A stretch of 59,440 nucleotides of DNA from Oscillospiraceae bacterium. GTDB taxonomy: Bacteria; Bacillota; Clostridia; Oscillospirales; Ruminococcaceae. This document shows, one piece after another, positions 44,162 through 52,146 of this stretch (the first letter of the stretch is position 1; every line of letters begins with the position of its first letter). The position numbers and the translations under genes were made by a program. The notes below the pieces were generated by a model. The model searched no databases. It saw only the letters and a list, made by a program, of their open reading frames with translations, and was not told the origin of the DNA. The stretch is taken from positions 1-59,440 of the forward strand of contig JAETSI010000018.1 of the NCBI GenBank assembly GCA_021769725.1, in the 5' to 3' direction.

Positions 44162-44194
44162 TAGCCCCCGGAAGTATTTGACTTCCGGGGGCTA
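44162..44194. terminator. bidirectional terminator between convergent genes
   Basis: Fourteen-bp perfect stem (44162-44175 with 44181-44194, core GCCCCCGGAAG), 5-nt loop, then CTTTTATTT on the plus strand. Confidence 0.88.
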
Positions 44195-44197
44195 CTT

Positions 44198-44776
44198 TTA
44201 TTTTATATCTCCGGATGAGACCTTAAAACAAGCAGTTGTTTTATCTGACCAGAAATCGTCATTATAAGATACTTCAAAGCTGTCCCATCCGGCGTCAACT
44301 TCCCATGCAGCGTATCCCTTGATTTTCTTTCCGGCAGCAACATCTCCCGAAACAGAGCCGAATCCATCAACATCGCCCATTAATGTAGCAATATCTACAG
44401 AAGTATCATCGGCATATGCTCTGAAATACAAATAATTAAAGTAATCATCTTCATCTGAAATGTTATCTGCTTCAAAAAATAAAATCAAATATTCCTTGCC
44501 CGGTGCCGATTCTTGTTTTAAGAACTCATTTTCATTTGGAATGCTGGTGTACGTTTTAGCGTCAAGCAAAGAGATTTTCCAGTTTCCTTTTTCTATGTAT
44601 TGCCCTATTCCGGCATATTCGACCTCATTCGTTTTACCGGCATTGCCCGATGCCGAACCGACATCCCCTATTTTAGCTTTTGAACTTTCCGTACCGCACC
44701 CTGTAAAAGTAAAGAGATTTACTGCTGCCGTAACGGTAATTATTGAGTGAATAAGAAATTTAGATTTTTTTTTCAT
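44198..44776 (-). CDS. hypothetical lipoprotein (DUF4352/DUF5067-like)
   Basis: 192 residues. Signal peptide with lipobox TFTGC (Cys27), a short spacer, and a beta-sandwich-like domain. YAGIGQYIEKGNWKISLLDAKTY... and PGKEYLILFFEADNISDEDDYFNYLYFRAY follow the Ig-like pattern of DUF4352/DUF5067 lipoproteins (G.....V.....EG..YL.V.....N.S.E), and KKIKGYAAWEVDAGWDSFEVSY fits the last strands. Function unknown. The gene is divergent from an XRE regulator; its promoter lies inside a perfect inverted repeat, so it is a likely target of that regulator. Confidence 0.8.
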   Translation of the reverse strand: MKKKSKFLIHSIITVTAAVNLFTFTGCGTESSKAKIGDVGSASGNAGKTNEVEYAGIGQYIEKGNWKISLLDAKTYTSIPNENEFLKQESAPGKEYLILFFEADNISDEDDYFNYLYFRAYADDTSVDIATLMGDVDGFGSVSGDVAAGKKIKGYAAWEVDAGWDSFEVSYNDDFWSDKTTACFKVSSGDIK

Positions 44777-44788
44777 AAAAAACCCTCC

Positions 44789-44850
44789 ATTATATTTTTA
44801 GTGATAATATTATAACACTAAAAATATAATTTGTCAACTCTATAGTTGTA
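44789..44850 (-). promoter_or_regulatory. promoter and operator-like inverted repeats of XRE/lipoprotein pair
   Basis: On the minus strand TTGACA (plus 44832-44837), 17-bp spacer and TATAAT (44809-44814). The -10 sits in the middle of a perfect inverted repeat with 15-nt arms (44789-44803 and 44816-44830, ATTATATTTTTAGTG and complement). Overlapping the -35 is a second dyad CAACT-ctat-AGTTG (44835-44848). Good operator candidates for the adjacent XRE protein. Confidence 0.65.
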
Positions 44851-44917
44851 ATAATATGATTCTTTAGAGTTTATAATATATTCATATCAAAAAATTTATA
44901 TTGAAAGGTATGATGTT

Positions 44918-45220
44918 ATGGAAGTTGGAAAAAGAATCAGGCAGCTTCGTGAAATGCGGGGGGTTACTGTTAATAAGCTGGCAAATATGGCTGGATTATC
45001 CCAGAGTTTTTTAAGAGAGATAGAACTTGGCAATAAAGTTCCAACTGTTGAAACATTATCTTATTTCTGCGATGCACTGGAAATTTCTTTAAGCGAATTT
45101 TTCAGCGAAGATACGCCGGCGATCAATCCTATATTAAAAACGTCCATTATGAAATTAAATACGCAGCAGCAGATCAGACTTGCTGAATTCCTGAATTGCT
45201 TTTATAGTAATCCTACTTGA
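44918..45220 (+). CDS. XRE-family transcriptional regulator
   Basis: 100 residues. Helix-turn-helix in residues 5-60: IRQLREMRGVTVNKLANMAGLSQSFLREIELGNKVPTVETL with closing CDALEISLSEFF, a SinR/CI-type domain. The C-terminal 35 residues are helical (MKLNTQQQIRLAEFLNCF) and may dimerise. AAAGG precedes the ATG. It is divergent from the lipoprotein gene with operator-like repeats between. The last residues and the stop codon lie in the left arm of the MITE-like element at 45204-45361, so the original C-terminus may have been replaced by insertion. Confidence 0.9.
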   Translation: MEVGKRIRQLREMRGVTVNKLANMAGLSQSFLREIELGNKVPTVETLSYFCDALEISLSEFFSEDTPAINPILKTSIMKLNTQQQIRLAEFLNCFYSNPT

Positions 45221-45361
45221 AAATCAAACAAGTTCACTGATAAAAATTTCCCATAGCTGCGTTGTCGTCGTCACCGTGCGACAGCACGCTTTCCTCCTTC
45301 GCCTTGCTATGAAAAAATTTTATTCAGTTCCTTTTATTCAATTTTCAAGCAGGATTACTAT
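45204..45361. mobile_element. MITE-like element with long imperfect terminal inverted repeats
   Basis: About 158 bp. Outer ends ATAGTAATCCT.CTTGAAAAT and its complement match nearly perfectly; the arms stay complementary with mismatches for about 54 bp (to CATAGC at 45252-45257 and GCTATG at 45306-45311). The GC-richer centre contains GTGC-gaca-GCAC. No ORF. The XRE stop codon is inside the left arm. No target-site duplication could be fixed by eye. Confidence 0.6.
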
Positions 45362-45367
45362 ATCCAT

Positions 45368-45403
45368 AAAAATGCACCTCGGAAGTTTGGCTTCCGAGGT
45401 GCA
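45368..45403 (-). terminator. terminator of CNNM transporter gene
   Basis: Thirteen-bp perfect stem (45373-45385 with 45391-45403, core CACCTCGGAAG), then TTTTTATGG on the minus strand. Confidence 0.87.
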
Positions 45404-45437
45404 TATATACTGAACGCTATTACAAATCAATGTGGCT

Positions 45438-46757
45438 TTAATCTTCATCCGGTATGTCAGCCGGGATTTTTTTTACCCGGCAAAGTTCAATGCGATGATG
45501 TTCTACTTTGATAACATCAATGCCGAGCCCGTCGGATTCAAGCGAAACCTGAGTGCCGTTGGCAGGGATTTTGCCCAGAGCAGCTATTACATAGCCGCTG
45601 AAAGTATCGTATTTGTCCGCAGGAAGAACTACGTCAAGTTCCTCGCAAACTTCGCTGAGAGAAGTTATGCCCGGAACAGTCCATGAACCGTCGGAGTTCT
45701 TTTCAAGCTTTGCAGTGGGGAAATCCGATTCATCGTCGGCAAAATCTCCGACCAGTTCTTCAACGAGATCAGTAATAGTTATAATTCCGCTCATTCCGCC
45801 ATATTCGTCCACCACAACAGCAAAATGGTCGGCGCCTGACTGTTTCATGGCTTGAAAAAGCCTGTCTGCCTTCATATTTTCGTGAACAAAAAAAGGCTCA
45901 TGTACGGCATTTTCCATAATGTTTTCACGGCTTTTATTCTCGAGACGGAAGTAATCCTTGGCGTCAAGAATACCGATAACATTGTCAACATTCTCGCCGC
46001 ATACCGGAAATACCGAGTGCCGTGTACGATGTATGGTTTCTTCCCAGGCTTCGATAGGATCATTGCTCCAGAGAACGTCCACGTCCGTTCTGTGAGTGCA
46101 TACCTGGTCTGCCGTCAGATCGTCAAAGGCAAACACGTTCTTTATGATTCTGTTTTCGTCCTCGTCAATAGTGCCGTTTTCTGCTCCGGCATCGGACATC
46201 ATGAGAATCTCCTCTTCGGTAACGGTGTTTTCACCATTGTCGGGGGAAATGTTCATAAGCCGGAGTACGCCGCCTGAAAGCAATTTGCAAAGGCAAACGA
46301 ACGGTGTGAAAAGTCCTGCTGTCAGAACTATGAAACGGCTCATTGCCAGTGCAAGTTTTTCGGGATTTTTTCTTGCCAGTCTTTTCGGAATAAGTTCTCC
46401 TATGACCACTGTAAAAAGGAGTACGGCAGTTGTTATCAGAACGGCGGACACATACAGAACAGTTTTGCCGGAGAGATTAAGTCCGGTTTTAAGTATGAGT
46501 GAAGTCAGCTGTTCCGAGAATCCGAGAGCGGCAAAAGCTGCTCCGAGAAGCCCAGTAAAGAGTGTGGCAGCATGAAGAGAAGCCATAAACCGGGAAGGGC
46601 TTTCCAGCAGTTTTTTCAGGCGGAATGCTTTTTTTCCGCCGCTTGCCGCCAGTTTTTCAAGGTTGTTGTCATTGACCAGAATAACCGCCGTTTCAGCAAA
46701 AGTAAAAACGGCATAAAGTACTATAAAAATAATTTGCAGAATAATTTCCGCAGCCAT
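45438..46757 (-). CDS. CNNM/CorC-family transporter with CBS pair (HlyC-like)
   Basis: 439 residues. The DUF21/CNNM membrane domain (about 1-185, four helices) has FTFAETAVILVNDNNLEKLA and VVIGELIPKRLARKNPEKLA. A CBS pair follows (about 200-335): CTHRTDVDVLWSNDPIEAWEET and FAVVVDEYGGMSGIITITDLVEELVGD. The C-terminal CorC_HlyC domain (about 345-430) has YDTFSGYVIAALGKIPANG. Such proteins (MpfA/YhdP, CorC) export Mg2+ or modulate Mg2+/Co2+ levels; the old name hemolysin C is misleading. GGAGG precedes the ATG. Confidence 0.95.
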   Translation of the reverse strand: MAAEIILQIIFIVLYAVFTFAETAVILVNDNNLEKLAASGGKKAFRLKKLLESPSRFMASLHAATLFTGLLGAAFAALGFSEQLTSLILKTGLNLSGKTVLYVSAVLITTAVLLFTVVIGELIPKRLARKNPEKLALAMSRFIVLTAGLFTPFVCLCKLLSGGVLRLMNISPDNGENTVTEEEILMMSDAGAENGTIDEDENRIIKNVFAFDDLTADQVCTHRTDVDVLWSNDPIEAWEETIHRTRHSVFPVCGENVDNVIGILDAKDYFRLENKSRENIMENAVHEPFFVHENMKADRLFQAMKQSGADHFAVVVDEYGGMSGIITITDLVEELVGDFADDESDFPTAKLEKNSDGSWTVPGITSLSEVCEELDVVLPADKYDTFSGYVIAALGKIPANGTQVSLESDGLGIDVIKVEHHRIELCRVKKIPADIPDED

Positions 46758-46936
46758 TTCAAATCCTCCGTTACATTATAATAATAGATATAGTCTGCTT
46801 ATTGATAAACTCACAAGACTAACACAATCTGTAGTGCTTGTTTCTGAACATAACGGGGCATCTGATGTTTTTATTATTACTGCCGTCAGGGCCAGCGTCC
46901 ATTAAATAATTCACCTCCTGTTCGGTGTTGGATTTT

Positions 46937-47791
46937 TCACCTCAATTTTGAACGTGTAAGGATTGTTTTGTTTCCGGTAAGAAAATAAATAATAAGCTTG
47001 TCACCGGAAACAGAATATTTTATATCGCTTTCAGCGCCCTCTGCGAATTTTTCCGTTCCGGAGACTGTAAGAACATTTCCGTCGGTTTTGTAGGTGAAAA
47101 GACGGTCAATTTTAATACCGAAATCCTCACCGCTTATGCGGATATAGATGGGAAGTTCTTCATTTCCCAGAAGCTTTCCGGTCAGTTTATCGGAAAAGAC
47201 AGTTCCCAGAGCGCCGCTAGTGAATCTGTATTCTCCGTCAAATTCAGAGCTGCTGCCCGGTTCTGTTTTTTCAAGAACCATAAGGGTGGAATTTCTGGTA
47301 AGTTCTTCTATTTCGCTGCCGAGCAGATCGGTATTGAGGGTAACTGTCAGTGTCGTACCGTCAAAATCGACGCTGTTATCTCCTATATCCATGCCGTAAA
47401 TGCACAGGTTTCCTTTTTTGTTCAGGAAGAGATATTTTGTTGTATCAATATATACTGAACCGCTGCCGTCATCTTCAAGCATCAAGGTTATGACCTCTCC
47501 CGTGCCTTCGTCGGTGATCTCCCAGTTGCCGGTCACGTCGCCGCCTATCGGATTTTCAGGGATATCTTCGGGTGCATCCCCGGATGTATCATTAATGCTG
47601 CTGTCGTCATGCTTGTTTTTTCCGCTGCCGCTTTCTTTTTCAGAAGGGGAAGTTTCCTGATAGTCTATGCTTTCGGATGACATATCCTTCTTCCCGGCGG
47701 AACTTTTCTTTTTATTATCCTTACTGCATGATGCAAGGATTTCCGTCGCTGCAAAACAGACAGCGATAAAAGCTGCGATCTTTTTTTTCAT
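46937..47791 (-). CDS. hypothetical lipoprotein with repeated beta domain
   Basis: 284 residues from the ATG at 47791, with AAAGGTG upstream; a GTG three codons earlier is an alternative. Signal peptide with lipobox ILASC (Cys21), then a charged Ser/Asp/Lys linker (to about 85). Two similar beta-rich halves follow: GNWEITDEGTGEVITLMLEDDGSGSVYI and GEYRFTSGALGTVFSDKLTG...LPIYIRISGEDFGIKI, the G.W......G......F..DG.G pattern of lipocalin-like or DUF5640-like domains. No motif identifies a ligand. It is divergent from the Mn-riboswitch ATPase with about 435 bp between. Confidence 0.8.
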   Translation of the reverse strand: MKKKIAAFIAVCFAATEILASCSKDNKKKSSAGKKDMSSESIDYQETSPSEKESGSGKNKHDDSSINDTSGDAPEDIPENPIGGDVTGNWEITDEGTGEVITLMLEDDGSGSVYIDTTKYLFLNKKGNLCIYGMDIGDNSVDFDGTTLTVTLNTDLLGSEIEELTRNSTLMVLEKTEPGSSSEFDGEYRFTSGALGTVFSDKLTGKLLGNEELPIYIRISGEDFGIKIDRLFTYKTDGNVLTVSGTEKFAEGAESDIKYSVSGDKLIIYFLTGNKTILTRSKLR

Positions 47792-48000
47792 AAATTTCAC
47801 CTTTCTTTGTGTTTAATTATATCACCAATTACAGCCTTTTTCAAGAGGTATTAAAAAAACTTTCCGAAATGCAGTGTTTTGTTGATGAATGTACTCCTAA
47901 TTTGTTTATTATGACGGCAAAACGAATGCCAATAGGAAAAATATACATAAAAATAAGGTTTTTTAAGCCATAATTCTACAAAATCCGGGATTGATAATCC

Positions 48001-48029
48001 TTGACAACATCCGAAATAGATGATATCAT
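48001..48029 (+). promoter_or_regulatory. promoter of P-type ATPase
   Basis: TTGACA (48001-48006), 17-bp spacer, TATCAT (48024-48029). Transcription would start about at 48036, directly at the riboswitch. The gap 47800-48000 shows nothing else I can name. Confidence 0.75.
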
Positions 48030-48035
48030 ATAAAA

Positions 48036-48143
48036 GTAAAAGGGAGTAGCTTCCCGGAGGAAATACCGGGTGTCCGCATCGCCATAACCACGGCTTCGGC
48101 TGTCGGGCGGACAGAGCAGTGTAAGCTTTAGCAAGACTTTTAT
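48036..48143 (+). promoter_or_regulatory. yybP-ykoY family (Mn2+) riboswitch aptamer
   Basis: The 5' strand AAAAGGGAGTAGC (48038-48050) and 3' strand AGCAAGACTTTT (48130-48141) match the conserved closing region of the yybP-ykoY motif. Between them are two hairpins, TCCCGG/CCGGG-type (48052-48070) and TGTCCGC/GCGGACA (about 48071-48113) with an internal CATCGCCATAACC loop region. These RNAs bind Mn2+ and are known to precede Mn exporters and P-type ATPases. The 3' strand of the closing stem is also the 5' arm of a terminator, so Mn2+ binding would prevent termination and switch the gene on. Confidence 0.85.
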
Positions 48144-48193
48144 TGCACTCTGATATGATTATACGTATCAGGCTGCAATAAAAGTCTTTTTTG
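48133..48193 (+). terminator. riboswitch expression-platform terminator
   Basis: Fifteen-bp perfect stem (48133-48147 with 48174-48188) with an inner CTGATA/TATCAG stem, followed by TTTTTTG. Its left arm overlaps the aptamer's GCAAGACTTTT, so the two folds exclude each other. Confidence 0.88.
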
Positions 48194-48227
48194 TTCCCTG
48201 ATTATTATACAGAAACGGAGAAAAGGC

Positions 48228-50810
48228 ATGAATTATTTCAATCAGGACAAAGAAAAGGTTGTCAGTCAGCTTGGTTCGGACATAGTGCAGGGATTGACAG
48301 ATGCACAGGTAAAGGAAAGCCGTCTGAAAAATGGTGAGAATTCGATCACCGAGCAAAAGCAGAAAAGTCTGCTCATGATCTTCCTGGAGCAGTTTGCCGA
48401 TCTTCTTGTAGTTATTCTCATCATAGCTTCGATCGTTTCCATGATAAGCGGCGAAGTCGGAAGTACCATTGTTATTCTGGTGGTTCTTGTTATGAATGCA
48501 GTTCTCGGTACGGTGCAGAATGTCAAGGCTCAGAAGTCTCTGAACAGTCTTAAGGCCATGAGTTCCCCGAATGCCAGGGTTATCAGAAACGGCGCTCAGG
48601 CTGAGATTCCCGCATCTGAAGTAGTAGTCGGAGATATTCTCCTTATTGAGGTAGGAAATGTTGCGGCTGCTGACGGACGTCTGCTTGAAGCCGCTTCGCT
48701 CCAGGTGAATGAAAGCGCACTTACGGGAGAATCCCTGAATGTTACTAAATCTACGGAAAGAATAGACAGGGACGAGCTTCCGCTTGGCGACCGTGTAAAT
48801 ATGCTCTACAGCGGCTCGAATATCTCAAACGGACGTGGAACCGCAGTTGTGACAGCCGTCGGCATGAATACAGAGATCGGAAAAATCGCTTCGCTTATGC
48901 AGAATGCCAAGAAGAAAAAGACGCCTCTCCAGGTGAGTCTTGACAAATTCAGCAAGATACTTTCTGCCGCCGTTATCGCTATCTGCATCGTTGTTTTTCT
49001 TATGACATATTTCCTCAACGATAAGCCGGTGGTTGACGCTATGATGTTTGCAGTGGCTCTTGCCGTTGCCGCTATCCCCGAGGCGCTCAGCTCCATTATC
49101 ACTATCTCGCTTGCGATAGGAACGCAGAAAATGTCTAAGCAGAAGGCTATAATAAAGGATCTCAAGGCTGTTGAGGGTCTTGGATGCGTTTCGATCATCT
49201 GCTCAGATAAGACGGGCACTCTTACGCAGAATAAAATGACGGTTCGTGACATAAACGCTTCCTGCGAGGCGGCAATGAAAGATCTGCTTCTGGCAATGGC
49301 TCTTTGCAACGACGCTGCAAAATCAGGCGGAGCATGGCTGGGCGATCCTACCGAAACGGCTTTATCGGAGTATATCGGCAACGACGAGTATCTCAGGATA
49401 AGGAATGAAAATCCACGTATCGACGAGATACCTTTCGACAGCGACAGAAAACTTATGACGACTGTCCACATCTTCGGCGGTGAACGCATAGCCTACACTA
49501 AAGGCGCTGTTGACGTGCTTATCCCCAGACTGAAATTTGTTCTCGACGGAAACGGCGTGCGTCCCGTGACAGAGGAGGACTTTGAAAACATCCGCAGGGC
49601 GAACCTCGACTACTCCGAAAACGGAATGAGAGTTCTTGCCTTTGCAAAGAAAATACTGAAAAACGATGCCGCAGTGACTCTCAGCGACGAATGCGACTAC
49701 ATCTTTATTGGTCTTACGGCTATGACAGATCCGCCTCGTGAGGAGAGCAAGGCAGCCGTTGCCGAGTGTATATCAGCCGGAATAAAGCCTATCATGATAA
49801 CCGGAGATCACAAGCTTACCGCCGTAGCTATCGCAAAAGAGATAGGCATATACAAGGACGGGGATATCGCTATGGACGGTACGGAGCTTGACAATATCTC
49901 CGACGAGGAACTTTCCGAAAAGCTGGAGAAAGTTTCGGTTTATGCAAGAGTTTCACCTGTTCATAAGATACGGATAGTAGGACTGTGGCAGGCTAAGGAT
50001 ATGGTAGTCGCTATGACCGGCGACGGAGTAAACGACGCTCCTGCCCTGAAAAAGGCGGATGTCGGCGTTGCAATGGGAATAACCGGAACAGAGGTATCAA
50101 AGGATGCCGCTTCTATGATCCTTGCAGACGACAACTTTGCGACTATCGTCAAGGCAGTTGCCAACGGACGTTGTATTTACGGTAATATCAAGAATGCGAT
50201 CAAGTTCCTGCTTGCGGGAAACGCCGCAGCTATCCTGGTTGTTCTGCTTACAACGATACTGAATCTGCCGCTGCCTTTCAGTCCTGTTCATCTTCTTTTC
50301 ATAAACCTGTTGACCGATTCCCTGCCGGCTCTCGCTCTTTGTATGGAACCGATGCAGCCCGGCGTCATGAAAGAAAAGCCGCGTTCCTCAAAGGAATCTA
50401 TACTCAACAAGGAAACGGGTCTTTATATTCTTTTCCACAGCGTTGTTATTGCCGCCTGCGTAATGGCAGCGTTCATGGTTGGAAGAAGCTGTTCTGATTC
50501 AGCCGCTATGGCGAGCACAATGGCATTTGGAACGCTTTGCCTTGCACGTCTGTTTGAGGGATTTGACAGCCGTGGAAAATACTCTCTTGCAAAGCTCGGA
50601 TTTACAAAGAATATGTTCTCCGTCGGCGCTTTTCTTGCCGGAGCTTTATTCCTTGTATGCGCTCTTATGATAACTCCCGTGCACGGATTTATGAATGTAA
50701 GCAATTCATTTACCGCTGTGAATCTGCTTCAGGTGGCAGGATTCGCAGTTATCCCCTTTGCCCTTACCCAGATCATCAGAATGGCAAAAGAGGCCGTTTC
50801 AAAAAAATAA
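48228..50810 (+). CDS. P-type cation-transporting ATPase (Mn2+/Ca2+ export likely)
   Basis: 860 residues. P2-type (SERCA/PMR1-like) architecture: N-terminal cation_ATPase_N (ADAQV..RLKNGENSI), actuator with ALTGESLNV, helix 4 with PEALSSIITISLAIGTQKM, phosphorylation site Asp327 in DKTGTLTQNK, nucleotide-binding YTKGAVDVL, hinge MTGDGVNDAPALKKADVGVAMG, and helix 6 LLFINLLTDSLPALAL. Helix 4 has PEALSS where classical Ca2+ pumps have PEGLP, so ion selectivity may differ. The Mn2+ riboswitch in front suggests Mn2+ efflux as the main job, as for L. lactis YoaB-type pumps. CGGAGAAAAGG precedes the ATG. Confidence 0.95.
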   Translation: MNYFNQDKEKVVSQLGSDIVQGLTDAQVKESRLKNGENSITEQKQKSLLMIFLEQFADLLVVILIIASIVSMISGEVGSTIVILVVLVMNAVLGTVQNVKAQKSLNSLKAMSSPNARVIRNGAQAEIPASEVVVGDILLIEVGNVAAADGRLLEAASLQVNESALTGESLNVTKSTERIDRDELPLGDRVNMLYSGSNISNGRGTAVVTAVGMNTEIGKIASLMQNAKKKKTPLQVSLDKFSKILSAAVIAICIVVFLMTYFLNDKPVVDAMMFAVALAVAAIPEALSSIITISLAIGTQKMSKQKAIIKDLKAVEGLGCVSIICSDKTGTLTQNKMTVRDINASCEAAMKDLLLAMALCNDAAKSGGAWLGDPTETALSEYIGNDEYLRIRNENPRIDEIPFDSDRKLMTTVHIFGGERIAYTKGAVDVLIPRLKFVLDGNGVRPVTEEDFENIRRANLDYSENGMRVLAFAKKILKNDAAVTLSDECDYIFIGLTAMTDPPREESKAAVAECISAGIKPIMITGDHKLTAVAIAKEIGIYKDGDIAMDGTELDNISDEELSEKLEKVSVYARVSPVHKIRIVGLWQAKDMVVAMTGDGVNDAPALKKADVGVAMGITGTEVSKDAASMILADDNFATIVKAVANGRCIYGNIKNAIKFLLAGNAAAILVVLLTTILNLPLPFSPVHLLFINLLTDSLPALALCMEPMQPGVMKEKPRSSKESILNKETGLYILFHSVVIAACVMAAFMVGRSCSDSAAMASTMAFGTLCLARLFEGFDSRGKYSLAKLGFTKNMFSVGAFLAGALFLVCALMITPVHGFMNVSNSFTAVNLLQVAGFAVIPFALTQIIRMAKEAVSKK

Positions 50811-50811
50811 A

Positions 50812-50840
50812 TTGACTGGTATCATGATATATGATATAAT
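50812..50840 (+). promoter_or_regulatory. promoter of 50889 membrane protein gene
   Basis: TTGACT (50812-50817), 17-bp spacer, TATAAT (50835-50840), starting one base after the ATPase stop codon. Transcription would start inside the terminator-like hairpin. Confidence 0.6.
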
Positions 50841-50841
50841 A

Positions 50842-50874
50842 AACCTGTCCGGATTTATCCTGGGCAGGTTTTTT
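50842..50874 (+). terminator. terminator of P-type ATPase, overlapping next leader
   Basis: Stem AACCTGTCC/GGGCAGGTT (50842-50850 with 50862-50870), then TTTTCG. It lies between the next promoter and the next ribosome site (GAGGAGG), so it ends ATPase transcripts and may attenuate the next gene if its start is far enough upstream. Confidence 0.75.
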
Positions 50875-50888
50875 CGAGGAGGAGTGGG

Positions 50889-51311
50889 ATGGAATTTATT
50901 CTTGGAACGATGGTTGTAGTTGTACTATGCGTGATATTGCAGGTAGATATGAGTATAATTGCAGTCGGAACAGCAATAATTATGGGGATTGGAATAGTTT
51001 TATCCGCATTGACAGTTATTCTTGAAGGATTTTTCATTTTTAAATCAAAGTGGAAAGAAGCGTCGCTGACAGGATTTGAGAAAAAGGAAGGTCAGAAGCG
51101 CAAAACCGTCATATATCAGATAGATGGGAAAGAATATGAATGCGCATTTCCGGCGAATCCGGAATGTATGTATAAAAATGATAAGAGCCATAAAGTGCTT
51201 TTCAGCCAAGCAAGGGGTAAGGTTTACGATAAATATGCATTGATAACCTATGTGATATGGTCATTATCCATTTTGGTTTTTGTGTTCTATTTTATAAAAT
51301 ATGTTTTCTGA
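50889..51311 (+). CDS. hypothetical membrane protein
   Basis: 140 residues with two N-terminal TM helices (about 2-20 and 24-52) and one at the C-terminus (about 118-139, ITYVIWSLSILVFVFYFI). Between them is a soluble domain of about 60 residues with KTVIYQIDGKEYECAFPANPECMY..DKSHKVLFSQARGKVYDKY, a pattern similar to DUF3592-like domains, in which a short beta domain sits between membrane helices. Ribosome site GAGGAGG. It overlaps the open frame of the next gene but not its real start. Function unknown. Confidence 0.75.
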   Translation: MEFILGTMVVVVLCVILQVDMSIIAVGTAIIMGIGIVLSALTVILEGFFIFKSKWKEASLTGFEKKEGQKRKTVIYQIDGKEYECAFPANPECMYKNDKSHKVLFSQARGKVYDKYALITYVIWSLSILVFVFYFIKYVF

Positions 51312-51333
51312 AAACGAAAGGTCTATAAATATC

Positions 51334-52146
51334 ATGAAATATTTTGATTTTCACACTCACGCCTTTACAGATTTTCTTGCAGAACGTGCAATGAAAGGTT
51401 TGAGCGAAACAAGCAGCATAATTCCGGCTACCGACGGAACCTTGCGTGGTCTGAAAAATATACTTGAAAAGAACGCCATAGGCGGCGCAATGATTCTGCC
51501 CATAGCTACAAAGCCTGCCCAGCAGCATACTATTAATAACTGGGCGGCTGAAATAATGGGGGACGGAATATTTTGCTGCGGCTCTGTTCATCCCGATGCT
51601 GAGGACAAAATACAGGAAATCAGGCGAATAAAAGAACTTGGACTGTGCGGAGTGAAATTCCACTCGGAATATCAGTTCTTCTGCCCTGACGAGGAGCGGA
51701 TGTTCCCGGTTTATGAGGAAATGGAACGGCTGGGACTTATAGCCGTCTTTCACGGCGGCTGGGATCCCTATGGGCAGGAAGAAATAAAAGCAACTCCGGA
51801 AAGCTTTTCTGTTATAGCCGGAGAATTCCCGGATCTGAAAATAGTGGCGGCTCATATGGGCGGTATAAAGCTGTGGGACGATGTCGGGAAATATCTTGCC
51901 GGAAAATATGACAATCTCTGGTTCGATACCGGAGTGGTATCAAAATATATTGACGATGAGAAGATGCTTGATTTAATCAGACGTCACGGAACTGAAAGAA
52001 TACTTTTCGGCAGCGACTGTCCGTGGGATGACCCGGTAAATGAAATAACTCTTATTAACCGTCTGTCTTTGACAGAACACGAAAGAGAGCTGATTTTCCA
52101 TAAAAATGCGGAAAATCTTATTGGAACAGAGGGGGCAGCAGAGTGA
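51334..52146 (+). CDS. amidohydrolase-family metal-dependent hydrolase
   Basis: 270 residues from the ATG at 51334, giving the family start MKYFDFHTHAF with metal ligands His8 and His10; a frame upstream to 51301 overlaps the previous gene. An Amidohydro_2/TIM-barrel enzyme: GVKFHSEYQFF, AVFHGGWDP, KIVAAHMGG and the Asp in ILFGSDCPWDDP supply the other metal and catalytic positions. Substrate unknown; relatives include decarboxylases and lactonases. AAAGG lies rather far (13 bp) upstream. The stop codon overlaps the ymdB start (GTGA), so the two are coupled. Confidence 0.9.
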   Translation: MKYFDFHTHAFTDFLAERAMKGLSETSSIIPATDGTLRGLKNILEKNAIGGAMILPIATKPAQQHTINNWAAEIMGDGIFCCGSVHPDAEDKIQEIRRIKELGLCGVKFHSEYQFFCPDEERMFPVYEEMERLGLIAVFHGGWDPYGQEEIKATPESFSVIAGEFPDLKIVAAHMGGIKLWDDVGKYLAGKYDNLWFDTGVVSKYIDDEKMLDLIRRHGTERILFGSDCPWDDPVNEITLINRLSLTEHERELIFHKNAENLIGTEGAAE

